Assembly: GCA_030065095.1 (NCBI GenBank)
Contig: JASJDP010000007.1
Span: forward strand, 1-64,000
Source: Rhodobacter sp.
Lineage (GTDB): Bacteria; Pseudomonadota; Alphaproteobacteria; Rhodobacterales; Rhodobacteraceae
DNA: 64,000 nucleotides
Reading direction: 5' to 3'
This document shows, piece after piece, positions 33,076 to 42,689 of the stretch. The notes below the pieces were generated by a model. It was not told the origin of the DNA and searched no databases. It saw only the letters and a program-made list of their open reading frames with translations. A program made the translations under genes and the position numbers. How positions within the stretch are numbered: position 1 is the stretch's first letter; every line of letters starts with the position of its first letter.

Positions 33076-34028
33076 GCCACATCCTCCCTGATCGCGGGCC
33101 GTGCGCGCCGCCGCGCCAGCAACCCTGCCGCCACCCCGATGGCGATCTCGTATGGCCGTTTGCCGAGCGCCGGGTCGCCGATGGGGCACTCTATCTGGCC
33201 GATCTCGGCCTGCGTGTGGCCCATGGCCGCCAGCCGTTTGCGGAAGCGCGCCCATTTTGTGGCCGAACCGATCAGTCCGGCATAGGCGAAGGGCCGCTGC
33301 AGCACCTGATGGCACAGCGCGAGATCGTACTCGTGCTCGGGCGTCATGATGAAATGTGCGGCCTCTGGCGGGGCCTTGGCCATGACCTCGATCGGCAGGA
33401 TATCGGATGACCGCAGCACGGTACCGGGCAGGTCTTCGAGCATGGGCGGGCGGACATCTGCGACATGGACCTCGAATTGCGGCAGCGGCGCCAGCACCCG
33501 GGCCAGCGCGTTGCCCACATGGCCCGCGCCGTAGATGAAGACCGGCTGCCGGTCGCGCCAGACCTGTTCGATCAGCCAGCCGTCGATGAGCTGCGTCGGG
33601 ATCGGGTCGTCCCCTGACGCCTGCAGACGCCGCCGCGCCTTGTCCGGAAGCGGTCTGTCGCCCTCAACCCGGCGGACGAACACGCCCTGGAACTCGAAGG
33701 GCTTGGTGTCGATCTCGGCGCGGTAGCAGTCCACATTCCAAACCTCGGTCACCAGCGTCACCGAGCCGCCGCAACACTGTGCCAGCGCCGGGCCAAGCGC
33801 CTGCCGCCGCACCTCGGTCCCGGGGCCGTGATCCAGCATCTCCCGGGCCCGCTTGACGGCCTCGAACTCCAGCCGCCCGCCGCCGATTGTGCCGCTCTGC
33901 CCGCCGTCCCAGACACACATCGCCGCCCCGGTCTCGCGCGGGGTCGAGCCGTTATGGCCTGCGATCACGATCCGGGCAACGCGGCCGTAGGCTTCCAGCT
34001 GGCCGGTTAGTTGCGGCAGGTCGATCAT
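33072..34028 (-). CDS. xdhC: Xanthine dehydrogenase accessory protein XdhC
   Basis: A 318-residue chaperone that binds molybdenum cofactor, aids its sulfuration and inserts it in XdhB. The N-terminal XdhC/CoxI domain has GHNGSTPRETGAAMCVW and GTIGGGRLEFEAVKRAR near residues 24-60 and ALAQCCGGSVTLVTEVW with the conserved Cys pair; the C-terminal Rossmann-like domain has VFIYGAGHVGNALARVLAPLP near 167. It overlaps xdhB (ATGA) and the ATPase gene (GTGA). Without it XDH is inactive in Rhodobacter capsulatus. Confidence 0.93.
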   Translation of the reverse strand: MIDLPQLTGQLEAYGRVARIVIAGHNGSTPRETGAAMCVWDGGQSGTIGGGRLEFEAVKRAREMLDHGPGTEVRRQALGPALAQCCGGSVTLVTEVWNVDCYRAEIDTKPFEFQGVFVRRVEGDRPLPDKARRRLQASGDDPIPTQLIDGWLIEQVWRDRQPVFIYGAGHVGNALARVLAPLPQFEVHVADVRPPMLEDLPGTVLRSSDILPIEVMAKAPPEAAHFIMTPEHEYDLALCHQVLQRPFAYAGLIGSATKWARFRKRLAAMGHTQAEIGQIECPIGDPALGKRPYEIAIGVAAGLLARRRARPAIREDVA

Positions 34029-36340
34029 GCCGCCCGAACCCGCATCACGGTCTTCAGGATCCGCTCGGGCGTCGCCGGTGCGTCGAGCGCGGGATAGCCG
34101 TCGCCGCAGGCCGCAATGGCGTTGCTGAGCGCCAGGAACGCCGAAATACCCAGCATGAACGGCGGTTCTCCCACGGCCTTCGAGCGATAGATCGTGTCCT
34201 CCCGATTCCGGCCCTTGTCCCAAAGCGCGACGTTGAAGATGTCTGGTCGGTCGGAACAGGCCGGGATCTTGTAGGTCGATGGCGCATGGGTCATCAGCCG
34301 TCCCTCGCCGTTCCACACAAGCTCTTCCATGGTCAGCCAGCCCGCGCCCTGGACATAGCCGCCCTCGACCTGTCCGATATCCAGCGCCGGGTTCAGCGAG
34401 GCGCCGGTATCGTGCAGGATGTCCGCGCGCAGGATGCGGTTTTCGCCGGTCAGCGTATCGATCACCACCTCGGTCACCGCGGCGCCATAGGCGAAGTAGA
34501 AAAACGGCCGCCCCTCGCCCCTGATCCGGTCCCAGACAATCTTGGGTGTCTTGTAGAACCCCGTCGCCGACAGGCTGACGCGGGACATGTAGGCCTGTTG
34601 CGCCGCCTCCTCGAAAGGGTAGGAGGCGCCGCCCACATGCACCTGCCCGTCCTCGAACCGGACCGTGGCCGGGTCCGCCTGGTGCTGGGCGGCGATCACC
34701 CCGGCCATCCGGTTGCGGATCGTGTCGCAGGCGGCCTTGACCGCCATGCCGTTCAGATCCGACCCGGACGAGGCCGCCGTGGCAGAGGTGTTGGGCACCT
34801 TGCCGGTATCCGTTGCGGTGATCTTGACCTTCGAGACATCCACCCCGAACCGACTCGCCGCCACCTGGGCCACCTTCTGGAACAGGCCCTGGCCCATCTC
34901 GGTGCCGCCATGGTTCATGTGGATCGAGCCGTCCTGATAGACATGCACCAGCGCGCCCGCCTGGTTGAGATGCGTCAGCGTGAACGAGATGCCGAATTTT
35001 ACCGGCGTCAGCGCGATGCCCTTCCTCAGAATCGGATTGGCTGCGTTCCACTCGACCACAGCGGCCCGGCGGGCATAGTAGTCAGAGCTGTGTACAAGTT
35101 CGTCGACAATGCTGTCTAATACGAAATCCTCGACCGGCATGTGGTAGGGTGTGGTCTGCACCCCGGCTCCATCCATCTTTGGTCCGGAAATATTCCCGCC
35201 GGAGGCATAAAAGTTCTTTCTGCGCACCGCCAGCGGATCCTCCCCCAGTTCATGCGCGATGTGGTCCAGCACTCGCTCGATGCCCACCATGCCCTGCGGC
35301 CCGCCGAAGCCGCGAAAGGCGGTGGCGGACTGGGTATGGGTTTTCAGCCGGTGCGAGGCGATGCGCGCAGCAGGCAGGAAATAGGCGTTGTCGGCATGCA
35401 GCATCGCCCGGTCGGCCACCGGCAGCGACAGATCCTGCGCCCAGCCGCAGCGGCAGTATTGCGTGAATTCAATCCCCGCGATGCGCCCCTCGGCCTCCAC
35501 CGCGGCGCGATAGTCGATGCGGAAATCGTGCCGCTTGCCGGTGATCACCATGTCGTCGTCGCGGTCGTAGCGCATCTTGCATGGGCGTCCGGTTGCTTGC
35601 GCGGCGACGGCGCAGGCCACCGCCAGCGCGTTGCCCTGGCTTTCCTTGCCGCCGAACCCGCCGCCCATGCGCCGGACCTCGACCCGGACCGCGTGCATCG
35701 GCGTGCCGATGGCCTCGGCCACCTTGTGCTGGATCTCGGTCGGGTGCTGCGAGGACGACATGACAGCCATGTCGCCGCCCTCCTGCGGCCAGGCCATCGC
35801 CACCTGGCCTTCCAGATAGAAATGCTCTTGCCCGCCGATTTCCAAACGCCCCTCGACGACCCGGTCGGCACCATCCAGTGCGGCGTCCACATCGCCCTTC
35901 GACCAGACGATGGGGCCGCCTTCGAACAGGCTGCCGGCGGCCAACGCGTCGTCGATGGTCAGGATCGCGGGCAGTTCCTCGTAGGTGATTTTCCCCAGGC
36001 GCGCCGCCTTGCGCGCGGCAAGATGGCTGGTGGCGACGACGAAGAACACCGGCTGGCCCAGATAGAATACTTCACCCGTGGCCAGCAGCGGCTCGTCATG
36101 GGCCGACGGCGAGACATCGTTGGCAAAGGGCAGGTCGCCGGCGGTCAGCACGGCGACGACGCCCTCGGCGGCACGCACGGCGTCGAGGTCCATCGTCATG
36201 ATCCGGCCGCGGGCGACGTCGCTGAGGCCGAAGGCCAGCGACAGCGTGCCCGCCGGGGCGGGGATGTCGTCGACGTAGCGCGCCGCGCCGGTCACGTGCA
36301 GGACGGCAGCGTCGTGCGGCAGGGGCTTGGCGACCGTCAC
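34025..36340 (-). CDS. xdhB: Xanthine dehydrogenase, molybdopterin-binding subunit
   Basis: A 771-residue Moco subunit that hydroxylates hypoxanthine and xanthine. Landmarks are [15 protein letters not shown] at the start, [14 protein letters not shown] (substrate Glu), [25 protein letters not shown] (substrate Arg), and the catalytic base in [17 protein letters not shown] near the C-terminus. Length matches R. capsulatus XdhB (777). The start GTG 36340 overlaps the xdhA stop as GTGA. Middle gene of xdhABC. Confidence 0.95.
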   Translation of the reverse strand: MTVAKPLPHDAAVLHVTGAARYVDDIPAPAGTLSLAFGLSDVARGRIMTMDLDAVRAAEGVVAVLTAGDLPFANDVSPSAHDEPLLATGEVFYLGQPVFFVVATSHLAARKAARLGKITYEELPAILTIDDALAAGSLFEGGPIVWSKGDVDAALDGADRVVEGRLEIGGQEHFYLEGQVAMAWPQEGGDMAVMSSSQHPTEIQHKVAEAIGTPMHAVRVEVRRMGGGFGGKESQGNALAVACAVAAQATGRPCKMRYDRDDDMVITGKRHDFRIDYRAAVEAEGRIAGIEFTQYCRCGWAQDLSLPVADRAMLHADNAYFLPAARIASHRLKTHTQSATAFRGFGGPQGMVGIERVLDHIAHELGEDPLAVRRKNFYASGGNISGPKMDGAGVQTTPYHMPVEDFVLDSIVDELVHSSDYYARRAAVVEWNAANPILRKGIALTPVKFGISFTLTHLNQAGALVHVYQDGSIHMNHGGTEMGQGLFQKVAQVAASRFGVDVSKVKITATDTGKVPNTSATAASSGSDLNGMAVKAACDTIRNRMAGVIAAQHQADPATVRFEDGQVHVGGASYPFEEAAQQAYMSRVSLSATGFYKTPKIVWDRIRGEGRPFFYFAYGAAVTEVVIDTLTGENRILRADILHDTGASLNPALDIGQVEGGYVQGAGWLTMEELVWNGEGRLMTHAPSTYKIPACSDRPDIFNVALWDKGRNREDTIYRSKAVGEPPFMLGISAFLALSNAIAACGDGYPALDAPATPERILKTVMRVRAA

Positions 36341-37716
36341 GGACCGACCTCCAGAACCCGGGTCCGACCGCCGATGTCTTCCAGAAAGTAGCGGGTCAGC
36401 AGGTTGCGCGCAGCGTCGAGCCGGTAGCCGCCGCTCGCGCGCATGTCGCTCAGCGGCGTGAAATCCTCCGCCCAGGCGTCCCAGGTCGCGGCGACCGTAT
36501 CGGCCGTCCAGGTCTTTCCGGTCAGCGCGGCCTCGACACTTGTGGCGCGTTTGGGAATGCCCGCCATGCCGCCGAACGCGATGCGGGCCGCTTTGACCGT
36601 GCCCCCCTCGACCGAGATGTTGAAACAGCCGCACACTGCCGAGATATCCTGATCGAACCGCTTTGACAGCTTGTAGCATTTCAACCGATCGGCCTGGCGG
36701 GGAAAGCTGACGGCTTCGACGAATTCTCCGGGCTGCCGGTCCTGCTTGCCATAGTCGAGAAAGAACTTTTCCAGCGGAATCGCCCGGCGGTCGTCGCCAC
36801 GGCGCAGATGCAGCCGGGCGCCCAGCGCGATCAGCGCAGGCGGGCCGTCGCCAATGGGCGAGCCGTTGGCGATATTGCCGCCGATTGTGGCGGCGTTGCG
36901 CACCTGGACCGAGCCATAGCGGCGGATCAGTTCGGCGAAGTCGGGATGCAGGGGCGCAATCGCCTCGCCGATATCGCTCAGTGTGGCGGCGGCTCCGATC
37001 CGCACCTCGTCGTCGCCGATGTCGATCTGTTTGAGGTCATCGATGCCCGATAGAAAGGCGACATCGCCCAAGGGCCGGAACTGTTTTGTCACCCAAAGGC
37101 CCACATCGGTTGCGCCGCCGACCAGCGTCGCGCTTGGGTGGTTGCGATACCATGCCGCCAGTTCGTCGGCCGTCCTGGCCACAAGAACCCGGTCACCGTT
37201 CGGGTCCGCGTCGTCGATCCGGGTCAGGTCATCGACCATCCAGTCCGGCGACGGCCGGTCCGCCGCGGCCTCGGCCGCGCGCACGATCGGGGCATAGCCG
37301 GTGCAGCGGCAGAGATTGCCTGCAAGCTGATCGTCGAAATCGCGCCGTCCGTTCAGATGCGCGGTCGCCATCGAGACGATGAAGCCCGGCGTGCAGAACC
37401 CGCATTGCGATCCGTGATGATCGACCATCGCCCGCTGGACCGGGTGCAACTGGCCGTTCGGTCCGGCGATCCCCTCGACGGTGCGCACCGCGCGCCGGTG
37501 CAGCTGCGGCAGAAACAGGATGCAGGCATTCACCGCGCGGGCGCCGCCAGCATCGGTCACCATGACCGTGCAGGCGCCGCAGTCGCCTTCGTTGCAGCCT
37601 TCCTTGGTGCCCGTCAGACCGCGCTCTTCGCGCAGCCAGTCCAAAAGCGTCGTGGTCGGGGTCACATCGCTCAGACGCACCAGGTCTCCGTTCAGGAGAA
37701 ACGCAATCTGGCTCAT
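36337..37716 (-). CDS. xdhA: Xanthine dehydrogenase, Fe-S/FAD subunit
   Basis: A 459-residue electron-transfer subunit. The N-terminal plant-ferredoxin domain has [12 protein letters not shown]...NACILF for the first [2Fe-2S] cluster; the helical second cluster domain has [14 protein letters not shown] and GNLCRCTGY. The FAD domain follows (about 170-459) with [14 protein letters not shown] and the [17 protein letters not shown] flavin loop. Size and order match R. capsulatus XdhA (462). It is the first gene of a seven-gene minus-strand unit running into a purine-type ABC importer. Confidence 0.95.
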   Translation of the reverse strand: MSQIAFLLNGDLVRLSDVTPTTTLLDWLREERGLTGTKEGCNEGDCGACTVMVTDAGGARAVNACILFLPQLHRRAVRTVEGIAGPNGQLHPVQRAMVDHHGSQCGFCTPGFIVSMATAHLNGRRDFDDQLAGNLCRCTGYAPIVRAAEAAADRPSPDWMVDDLTRIDDADPNGDRVLVARTADELAAWYRNHPSATLVGGATDVGLWVTKQFRPLGDVAFLSGIDDLKQIDIGDDEVRIGAAATLSDIGEAIAPLHPDFAELIRRYGSVQVRNAATIGGNIANGSPIGDGPPALIALGARLHLRRGDDRRAIPLEKFFLDYGKQDRQPGEFVEAVSFPRQADRLKCYKLSKRFDQDISAVCGCFNISVEGGTVKAARIAFGGMAGIPKRATSVEAALTGKTWTADTVAATWDAWAEDFTPLSDMRASGGYRLDAARNLLTRYFLEDIGGRTRVLEVGP

Positions 37717-38072
37717 CGCAGTTCCGATGCCGCTTTCTGTTTTGCGGATTTCCGCATGCATCCGGCCCGATGCGGCGTAAAGCCGGCCGCCCCCAGTCGA
37801 TACCGCAGCAAAACCGTGAATTGCCGGTTTGGCAAGGGCTTCGACGCCGGACGGGCCCGAAGGACCTTCAAGAATTGCCCGAAAATTGCGCGGATTACCT
37901 TGAACGACACAAAAATAGGCGGGGCCGCCATGGCAATCTTCCGCCCGGATTGCTGCGGCGCGGCGGCACATTGCCGCCGATCCCGCAATTTGCAGGGTGC
38001 AACGCGGTTGCTTTTGCCGGTTGCCGGGGCGACGCAGGTATCAGCATCAACTGCCGGGCGAAAGGAGCGCCG
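37717..38072. other. Divergent intergenic region between xdhA and the DUF6920-like gene
   Basis: About 355 bp with no supported gene, necessarily holding two promoters. The strongest structure is the 8-bp hairpin CGGCGGCA-CAT-TGCCGCCG at 37961-37979, enclosed by GGATTGC and GCAAT segments, in the possible leader of the plus-strand gene. AAAGGAG at 38061-38067 is its ribosome site. Confidence 0.45.
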
Positions 38073-38894
38073 ATGACGATGGGGCTGAGCGTGCTGTTGC
38101 TGCTGGTCCTTGCGGTGGCGGTGGCCGCCGTGCTCGCTCACACACGGGTTTCCGGCTTCGAGCACGGGATCGAGGCGCGGCTTAACCGCGCGCCGGACCC
38201 GCGCGACGTGTCCGGCAATCTGCCCGAGAAGGTGCGCGAGTTTGCCCTGCGCGCCGATGCGACACCGAACGATCTTGCCGTCGGTTTCACCTTTACCCAA
38301 GCCGCCGAGATGCAGCTGACGCCTGGCCAGCCCTGGCAGAGTCTTCGGGCCCGGCAAATGATCGCAACGGGCGCGGCGGGGTTCCTTTGGCAGGCCTCGC
38401 AGTTCGTCGGCCCAGTGCCGAAGCTGCACGTGGTGGACGGGTTTGCCGACGGCGCAGGGGCGTTGCGCGTCTGGCTTCTGGGTCTGATCCCGGTGCTCAG
38501 AGCCGAAAGCGCCGATATCGACCGCGGCGAGGCGATGCGCTATCTGGCGGAGCTGCCCTGGGCCCCCGATGCCATTCTCGGCAACCCCGACCTGAGCTGG
38601 CAGATGGTTGGCGAGGACTGGGCCGAGGTGTCGATGGATCTGGCCGACGGGCCGGTCGCGGTGAGATTCCGGTTCGACGGCAGCGGCGACATCGTCGAGG
38701 TTTTCGCCGCCGGCCGGCCAACCAGCGACGCGGCGGGCAAGCGGGTTCTGCGCGACTGGCAGGGCTATTTCCGCGATTACCGGATGATCGGTCCGCGCCG
38801 GATTCCGGCCGAGGCAGAGATCGGTTATGTCGAACCGGGTGGCATGCGCCCCTATTTTCAGGGCCGCATCGTCGATTATTCCGTGACACATTGA
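38073..38894 (+). CDS. DUF6544/DUF6920-like protein with N-terminal membrane anchor
   Basis: A 273-residue protein with one N-terminal hydrophobic segment (LSVLLLLVLAVAVAAVLAH) and a soluble domain. Recognisable parts are FTFTQAAEMQLTPGQPWQSLRARQMIATG, VDGFADGAGALRVWLLGLIPVLRAES, and a final WQGYFRDYRMIGPRRIPAEAEIGYV...RGRIVDYSV-like end, as in the DUF6544/DUF6920 group. Function is unknown. ATG 38073 follows AAAGGAG at good distance. Transcribed away from xdhA. Confidence 0.7.
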   Translation: MTMGLSVLLLLVLAVAVAAVLAHTRVSGFEHGIEARLNRAPDPRDVSGNLPEKVREFALRADATPNDLAVGFTFTQAAEMQLTPGQPWQSLRARQMIATGAAGFLWQASQFVGPVPKLHVVDGFADGAGALRVWLLGLIPVLRAESADIDRGEAMRYLAELPWAPDAILGNPDLSWQMVGEDWAEVSMDLADGPVAVRFRFDGSGDIVEVFAAGRPTSDAAGKRVLRDWQGYFRDYRMIGPRRIPAEAEIGYVEPGGMRPYFQGRIVDYSVTH

Positions 38895-39076
38895 TTTGCC
38901 CTTCGGAAAATCGTGAAATCCGTTTCACGCCGGGCGAGGCCAATCCGACCGGGAACTGGCTGTATTTCCAGCTTGAAGAGATTGAGGATTACTACGCCTG
39001 GGTGCGCAGGCACGGCATCGATTACGAGGTGCACGACGCGTACCGGTTTGCCGAACCGGCGCCGGGCAGCGCTTAA
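38891..39076 (+). pseudogene. Possible VOC-domain fragment
   Basis: A 61-codon frame starting at a TTG that overlaps the preceding stop. The middle, WLYFQLEEIEDYYAWVRRHGIDYEV, looks like the beta-alpha part of a glyoxalase/VOC module, where the helix follows a substrate-side strand. A full VOC domain is about twice this size, so this is either a small real protein or the remnant of a longer gene. No ribosome site is evident. Confidence 0.3.
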
Positions 39077-39146
39077 GCGCCATCACGCGGCCGGGACGGG
39101 CGTTTTCCGGATTCCCCTCGGGGCGCAGCCGCGCTAGCCTGCCCCT

Positions 39147-42100
39147 ATGAGCCGCTCAGCAAAGTTCGTCCACCTTCGCCTGCACACCGAATACTCTCTG
39201 CTGGAAGGCGCGGTGCCGGTGAAGAAACTGGCCGGTCTGTGCGCCGATGCCGCCATGCCGGCCGTGGCGGTGACGGACACGAACAATATGTTCTGCGCCC
39301 TGGAATTTTCGGTGCTGGCAAGCGCCGCCGGCGTGCAGCCGATCATCGGCTGCCAGCTCGATGTCGATTACGACCCCGCCGGACCGGGCGACAAACCACG
39401 CCCGCCCGCGCCGGTCGTCCTGCTGGCCCAGAACGAGGCGGGGTACCGCAACCTGATGAAGCTCAACTCGTGCCTTTACCTGCGCGGCGACGGCAGTTTG
39501 CCGCACGTCACGGTGGACGAGCTGTGCGGTCATTGCGACGGGCTGATCCTGCTGACCGGCGGGCCCGACGGGCCCCTGGGGCGGCTGGTGCAGGCGGGTC
39601 AGACGGACAAGGCGCTGTCGCTCGTCCGGCGGATGGCGGACGCCTTTCCAACGCGGGTCTATGTCGAATTGCAGCGCCATCCCCGCGATGACGCCAGCCC
39701 GCCCGAGGCCGAGCGGCTGACCGAGCGCTGGTTCGTCGAAACCGCCTACGCGCTGGACCTGCCGCTGGTGGCGACCAACGACGTCTATTTTCCCAAGGCC
39801 GAGATCTACGAGGCGCATGACGCGCTGATCTGCATTGCCGAGGGGACCTATGTCGACCAGCAGGAACCGCGCCGCCGGCTGACCCCGCAGCATTACTTCA
39901 AAAGCCCGCAGGAGATGGCGGCGCTGTTCGCCGATCTTCCGGAAGCGCTGGAAAACACGGTCGAAATCGCGCGCCGCTGTGCCTTCAAGGCGGTAAAGCG
40001 CGACCCGATCCTGCCGAAATTCGCCGACAACGAGGTCGAGGAACTGCGCCGCCAGGCCAAGGCCGGGCTGGCCGAGCGGCTGAAGGTGATCGAGCCCGCC
40101 GCCCCGCTGGAGGATTACGACAAACGGCTCGAGTTCGAGCTTGGCATTATCGAGGGCATGGGCTTTCCCGGCTATTTCCTGATCGTCGCCGACTTCATCA
40201 AATGGGCCAAGGATCACTCGATCCCCGTCGGCCCCGGCCGCGGCTCCGGCGCGGGCAGCCTGGTGGCCTATGCACTGACCATCACCGACCTCGATCCCCT
40301 GCGCTATTCGCTTCTCTTCGAGCGTTTCCTGAACCCCGAACGGGTCAGCATGCCCGATTTCGACATCGATTTCTGCATGGACCGCCGCGAAGAGGTGATC
40401 GAATACGTGCAGGAGAAATACGGCCGCGACAAGGTCGCCCAGATCATCACCTTCGGCGCGCTTCTGTCCAAGGCCGCGGTGCGCGACGTCGGCCGGGTGC
40501 TGCAGATGCCCTATGGCCAGGTGGACCGCCTGTCCAAGATGATCCCGGTCGAGGGGGTGAAACCCGTCAGCATCGAAAAGGCGCTGGCCGACGAACCCCG
40601 CCTACGCGAGGAAGCCAAGAACGAAGAGGTGGTCGACCGCCTTTTGACCTACGGCCAGCAGATCGAGGGACTTCTGCGCAACGCCTCCACCCACGCCGCC
40701 GGCGTGGTCATCGGTGACCGCCCCCTGGACGAGCTTGTGCCGCTCTACCAGGATCCCCGGTCCGAGATGCCCGCGACCCAGTTCAACATGAAATGGGTCG
40801 AGGCCGCCGGGCTGGTGAAATTCGACTTTCTCGGGCTGAAGACGCTGACCGTGATCCAGAACGCCGTCGACCTGCTGAAGCAGCGCGGCGTCGACCTTGA
40901 TATCAATGCGATCCCGCTTGACGACGCAAAGACCTACGACCTCTACAGCTCGGCCAAGACGGTCGCCGTGTTCCAGGTGGAAAGCTCGGGCATGATGGAC
41001 GCGCTCAGGCGCATGAAGCCCACCTGCATCGAGGACATCATCGCGCTCGTCGCGCTCTATCGCCCCGGCCCGATGGAGAACATCCCGAAATACTGCGAGG
41101 TCAAGAACGGGCTCAGCGAGCGTGAGCACCTGCACCCCTCGATCGACCATATCCTCGACGAAACCCAGGGCATCATCGTCTACCAGGAACAGGTGATGCA
41201 GATTGCCCAGGAAATGGCGGGCTATTCGCTGGGTGGCGCCGACCTGCTGCGCCGGGCTATGGGCAAAAAGATCCAAGAGGCGATGGATGCCGAAAAGCCC
41301 AAGTTCCTGAAGGGCGCGGCGGACCACGGCGTCGATGCCAAGAAGGCCACCGAGGTCTGGGACCTGCTGGACAAGTTCGCCAACTACGGCTTCAACAAAT
41401 CCCACGCCGCGGCTTACGCCGTGGTCAGCTATCAGACCGCATGGCTGAAAGCGAACCACCCCGTCGAATTCATGGCGGGCGTCATGAACTGCGATCTGCA
41501 CCTGACGGACAAGCTGGCCGTCTATGCCGAGGAAATCCGCCGGAACCTGGGCATCGAGATCGTCCCGCCCTGCGTCAACCGGTCCGAGGCCACGTTTAGC
41601 GTCACGGACGGCAAGGTGGTCTACGCCCTGGGCGCGCTGAAGAATGTCGGCGTCGAAGCGATGAAGCTGATCACCGAAGCGCGCGGCAACCAATCCTTCG
41701 TCAACCTCTTCGACGTTGCACGCCGCGTCGACCTCAAACGCATCGGCAAACGCCCGATGGAGATGCTGGCCCGCGCCGGCGCCTTCGATCAGCTCGACCC
41801 CAACCGCCGCAGGGTGTTCGATTCGCTCGACGCGCTGGTGGCCTATTCCGCCGCCGTGCATGACCAGAAGAACTCGGCCCAGGTGTCGCTCTTCGGCGAG
41901 GCGGGCGACGACCTGCCGGAACCGCGCCTGTCGCCGGTCGAGGACTGGCTGCCGAACGAGCGGCTGGCCGAGGAACATATCGCCATCGGCTTTTACCTCT
42001 CCGGCCATCCGCTCGACGACTACATGGGGCCGCTGAAACGCAAGGGCGTCAACACCCTGGCCGAGGTCACGGCCCAGGCCGAACGCGCGCCCCTGGTAGC

Positions 42101-42596
42101 CAAGATCGCCGGTGCGGTCGCCGGGCGGCAGGAACGCAAATCCGCCCGCGGCAACCGATTTGCCTTCGTACAGCTCAGCGATCCCACCGGGCTTTATGAG
42201 GTCACGATCTTCGCCGACACGCTGGAAACGGCCCGCGAGCACCTCGATCCCGGCCAGAACGTCGTTCTCTCGGTCGAGGCGACGATGGAGGCCGACCAGC
42301 TGAAACTGCTCGCCCGCTCGGTCAGCCCGATCGACACCGTCGCGGCCGATGCCGGATCGATGGGCCTGCGCGTCTTCGTCGACGAACCGGCCGCCGTACA
42401 ATCCGTCGCTGCGCTGCTTGAGCGCGCCACCGCCGAGGCCAAGAGCCGGGCGCGCGGACCGGTGCAGCTATGCCTGATGGCGCCCGATCTGCCGGGCGAG
42501 GTCGAGATCGCGCTGGGGGACCGGTTCCATGTCAACCCGCAGATCAAGGGCGCGCTGAAGTCGCTCGGCGGCGTGGTGACGGTCGAGGACGTCTGA
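39147..42596 (+). CDS. dnaE: DNA polymerase III alpha subunit
   Basis: A 1149-residue replicative polymerase. The N-terminal PHP domain begins FVHLRLHTEYSLLEGAVPVKKL; the C-family palm has GPGRGSGAGSLVAYAL and the catalytic PDFDIDFCMDRR near residue 410, with the third acidic residue region further on; then FNKSHAAAYAVVSYQTAWLKANHPVEFMAG, an OB fold (about 1000-1080) and a C-terminal tau-binding region. This is the essential chromosomal DnaE, not the error-prone DnaE2 (no adjacent imuA/imuB). Apparently monocistronic. Confidence 0.96.
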   Translation: MSRSAKFVHLRLHTEYSLLEGAVPVKKLAGLCADAAMPAVAVTDTNNMFCALEFSVLASAAGVQPIIGCQLDVDYDPAGPGDKPRPPAPVVLLAQNEAGYRNLMKLNSCLYLRGDGSLPHVTVDELCGHCDGLILLTGGPDGPLGRLVQAGQTDKALSLVRRMADAFPTRVYVELQRHPRDDASPPEAERLTERWFVETAYALDLPLVATNDVYFPKAEIYEAHDALICIAEGTYVDQQEPRRRLTPQHYFKSPQEMAALFADLPEALENTVEIARRCAFKAVKRDPILPKFADNEVEELRRQAKAGLAERLKVIEPAAPLEDYDKRLEFELGIIEGMGFPGYFLIVADFIKWAKDHSIPVGPGRGSGAGSLVAYALTITDLDPLRYSLLFERFLNPERVSMPDFDIDFCMDRREEVIEYVQEKYGRDKVAQIITFGALLSKAAVRDVGRVLQMPYGQVDRLSKMIPVEGVKPVSIEKALADEPRLREEAKNEEVVDRLLTYGQQIEGLLRNASTHAAGVVIGDRPLDELVPLYQDPRSEMPATQFNMKWVEAAGLVKFDFLGLKTLTVIQNAVDLLKQRGVDLDINAIPLDDAKTYDLYSSAKTVAVFQVESSGMMDALRRMKPTCIEDIIALVALYRPGPMENIPKYCEVKNGLSEREHLHPSIDHILDETQGIIVYQEQVMQIAQEMAGYSLGGADLLRRAMGKKIQEAMDAEKPKFLKGAADHGVDAKKATEVWDLLDKFANYGFNKSHAAAYAVVSYQTAWLKANHPVEFMAGVMNCDLHLTDKLAVYAEEIRRNLGIEIVPPCVNRSEATFSVTDGKVVYALGALKNVGVEAMKLITEARGNQSFVNLFDVARRVDLKRIGKRPMEMLARAGAFDQLDPNRRRVFDSLDALVAYSAAVHDQKNSAQVSLFGEAGDDLPEPRLSPVEDWLPNERLAEEHIAIGFYLSGHPLDDYMGPLKRKGVNTLAEVTAQAERAPLVAKIAGAVAGRQERKSARGNRFAFVQLSDPTGLYEVTIFADTLETAREHLDPGQNVVLSVEATMEADQLKLLARSVSPIDTVAADAGSMGLRVFVDEPAAVQSVAALLERATAEAKSRARGPVQLCLMAPDLPGEVEIALGDRFHVNPQIKGALKSLGGVVTVEDV

Positions 42597-42689
42597 AACA
42601 CAGCGTTTCCTCGCCCAACCGGATCGCCCTGGGGTCGGACTCTTGCGTTATCCACAGCGGCGGCTGTATTCCGGGACCGTGGGGGAGAC

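Noticed and set aside
40602-42401. A 599-codon minus-strand open frame opposite dnaE
   Set aside because: Shadow of dnaE codons; low-complexity composition and no recognisable motif.
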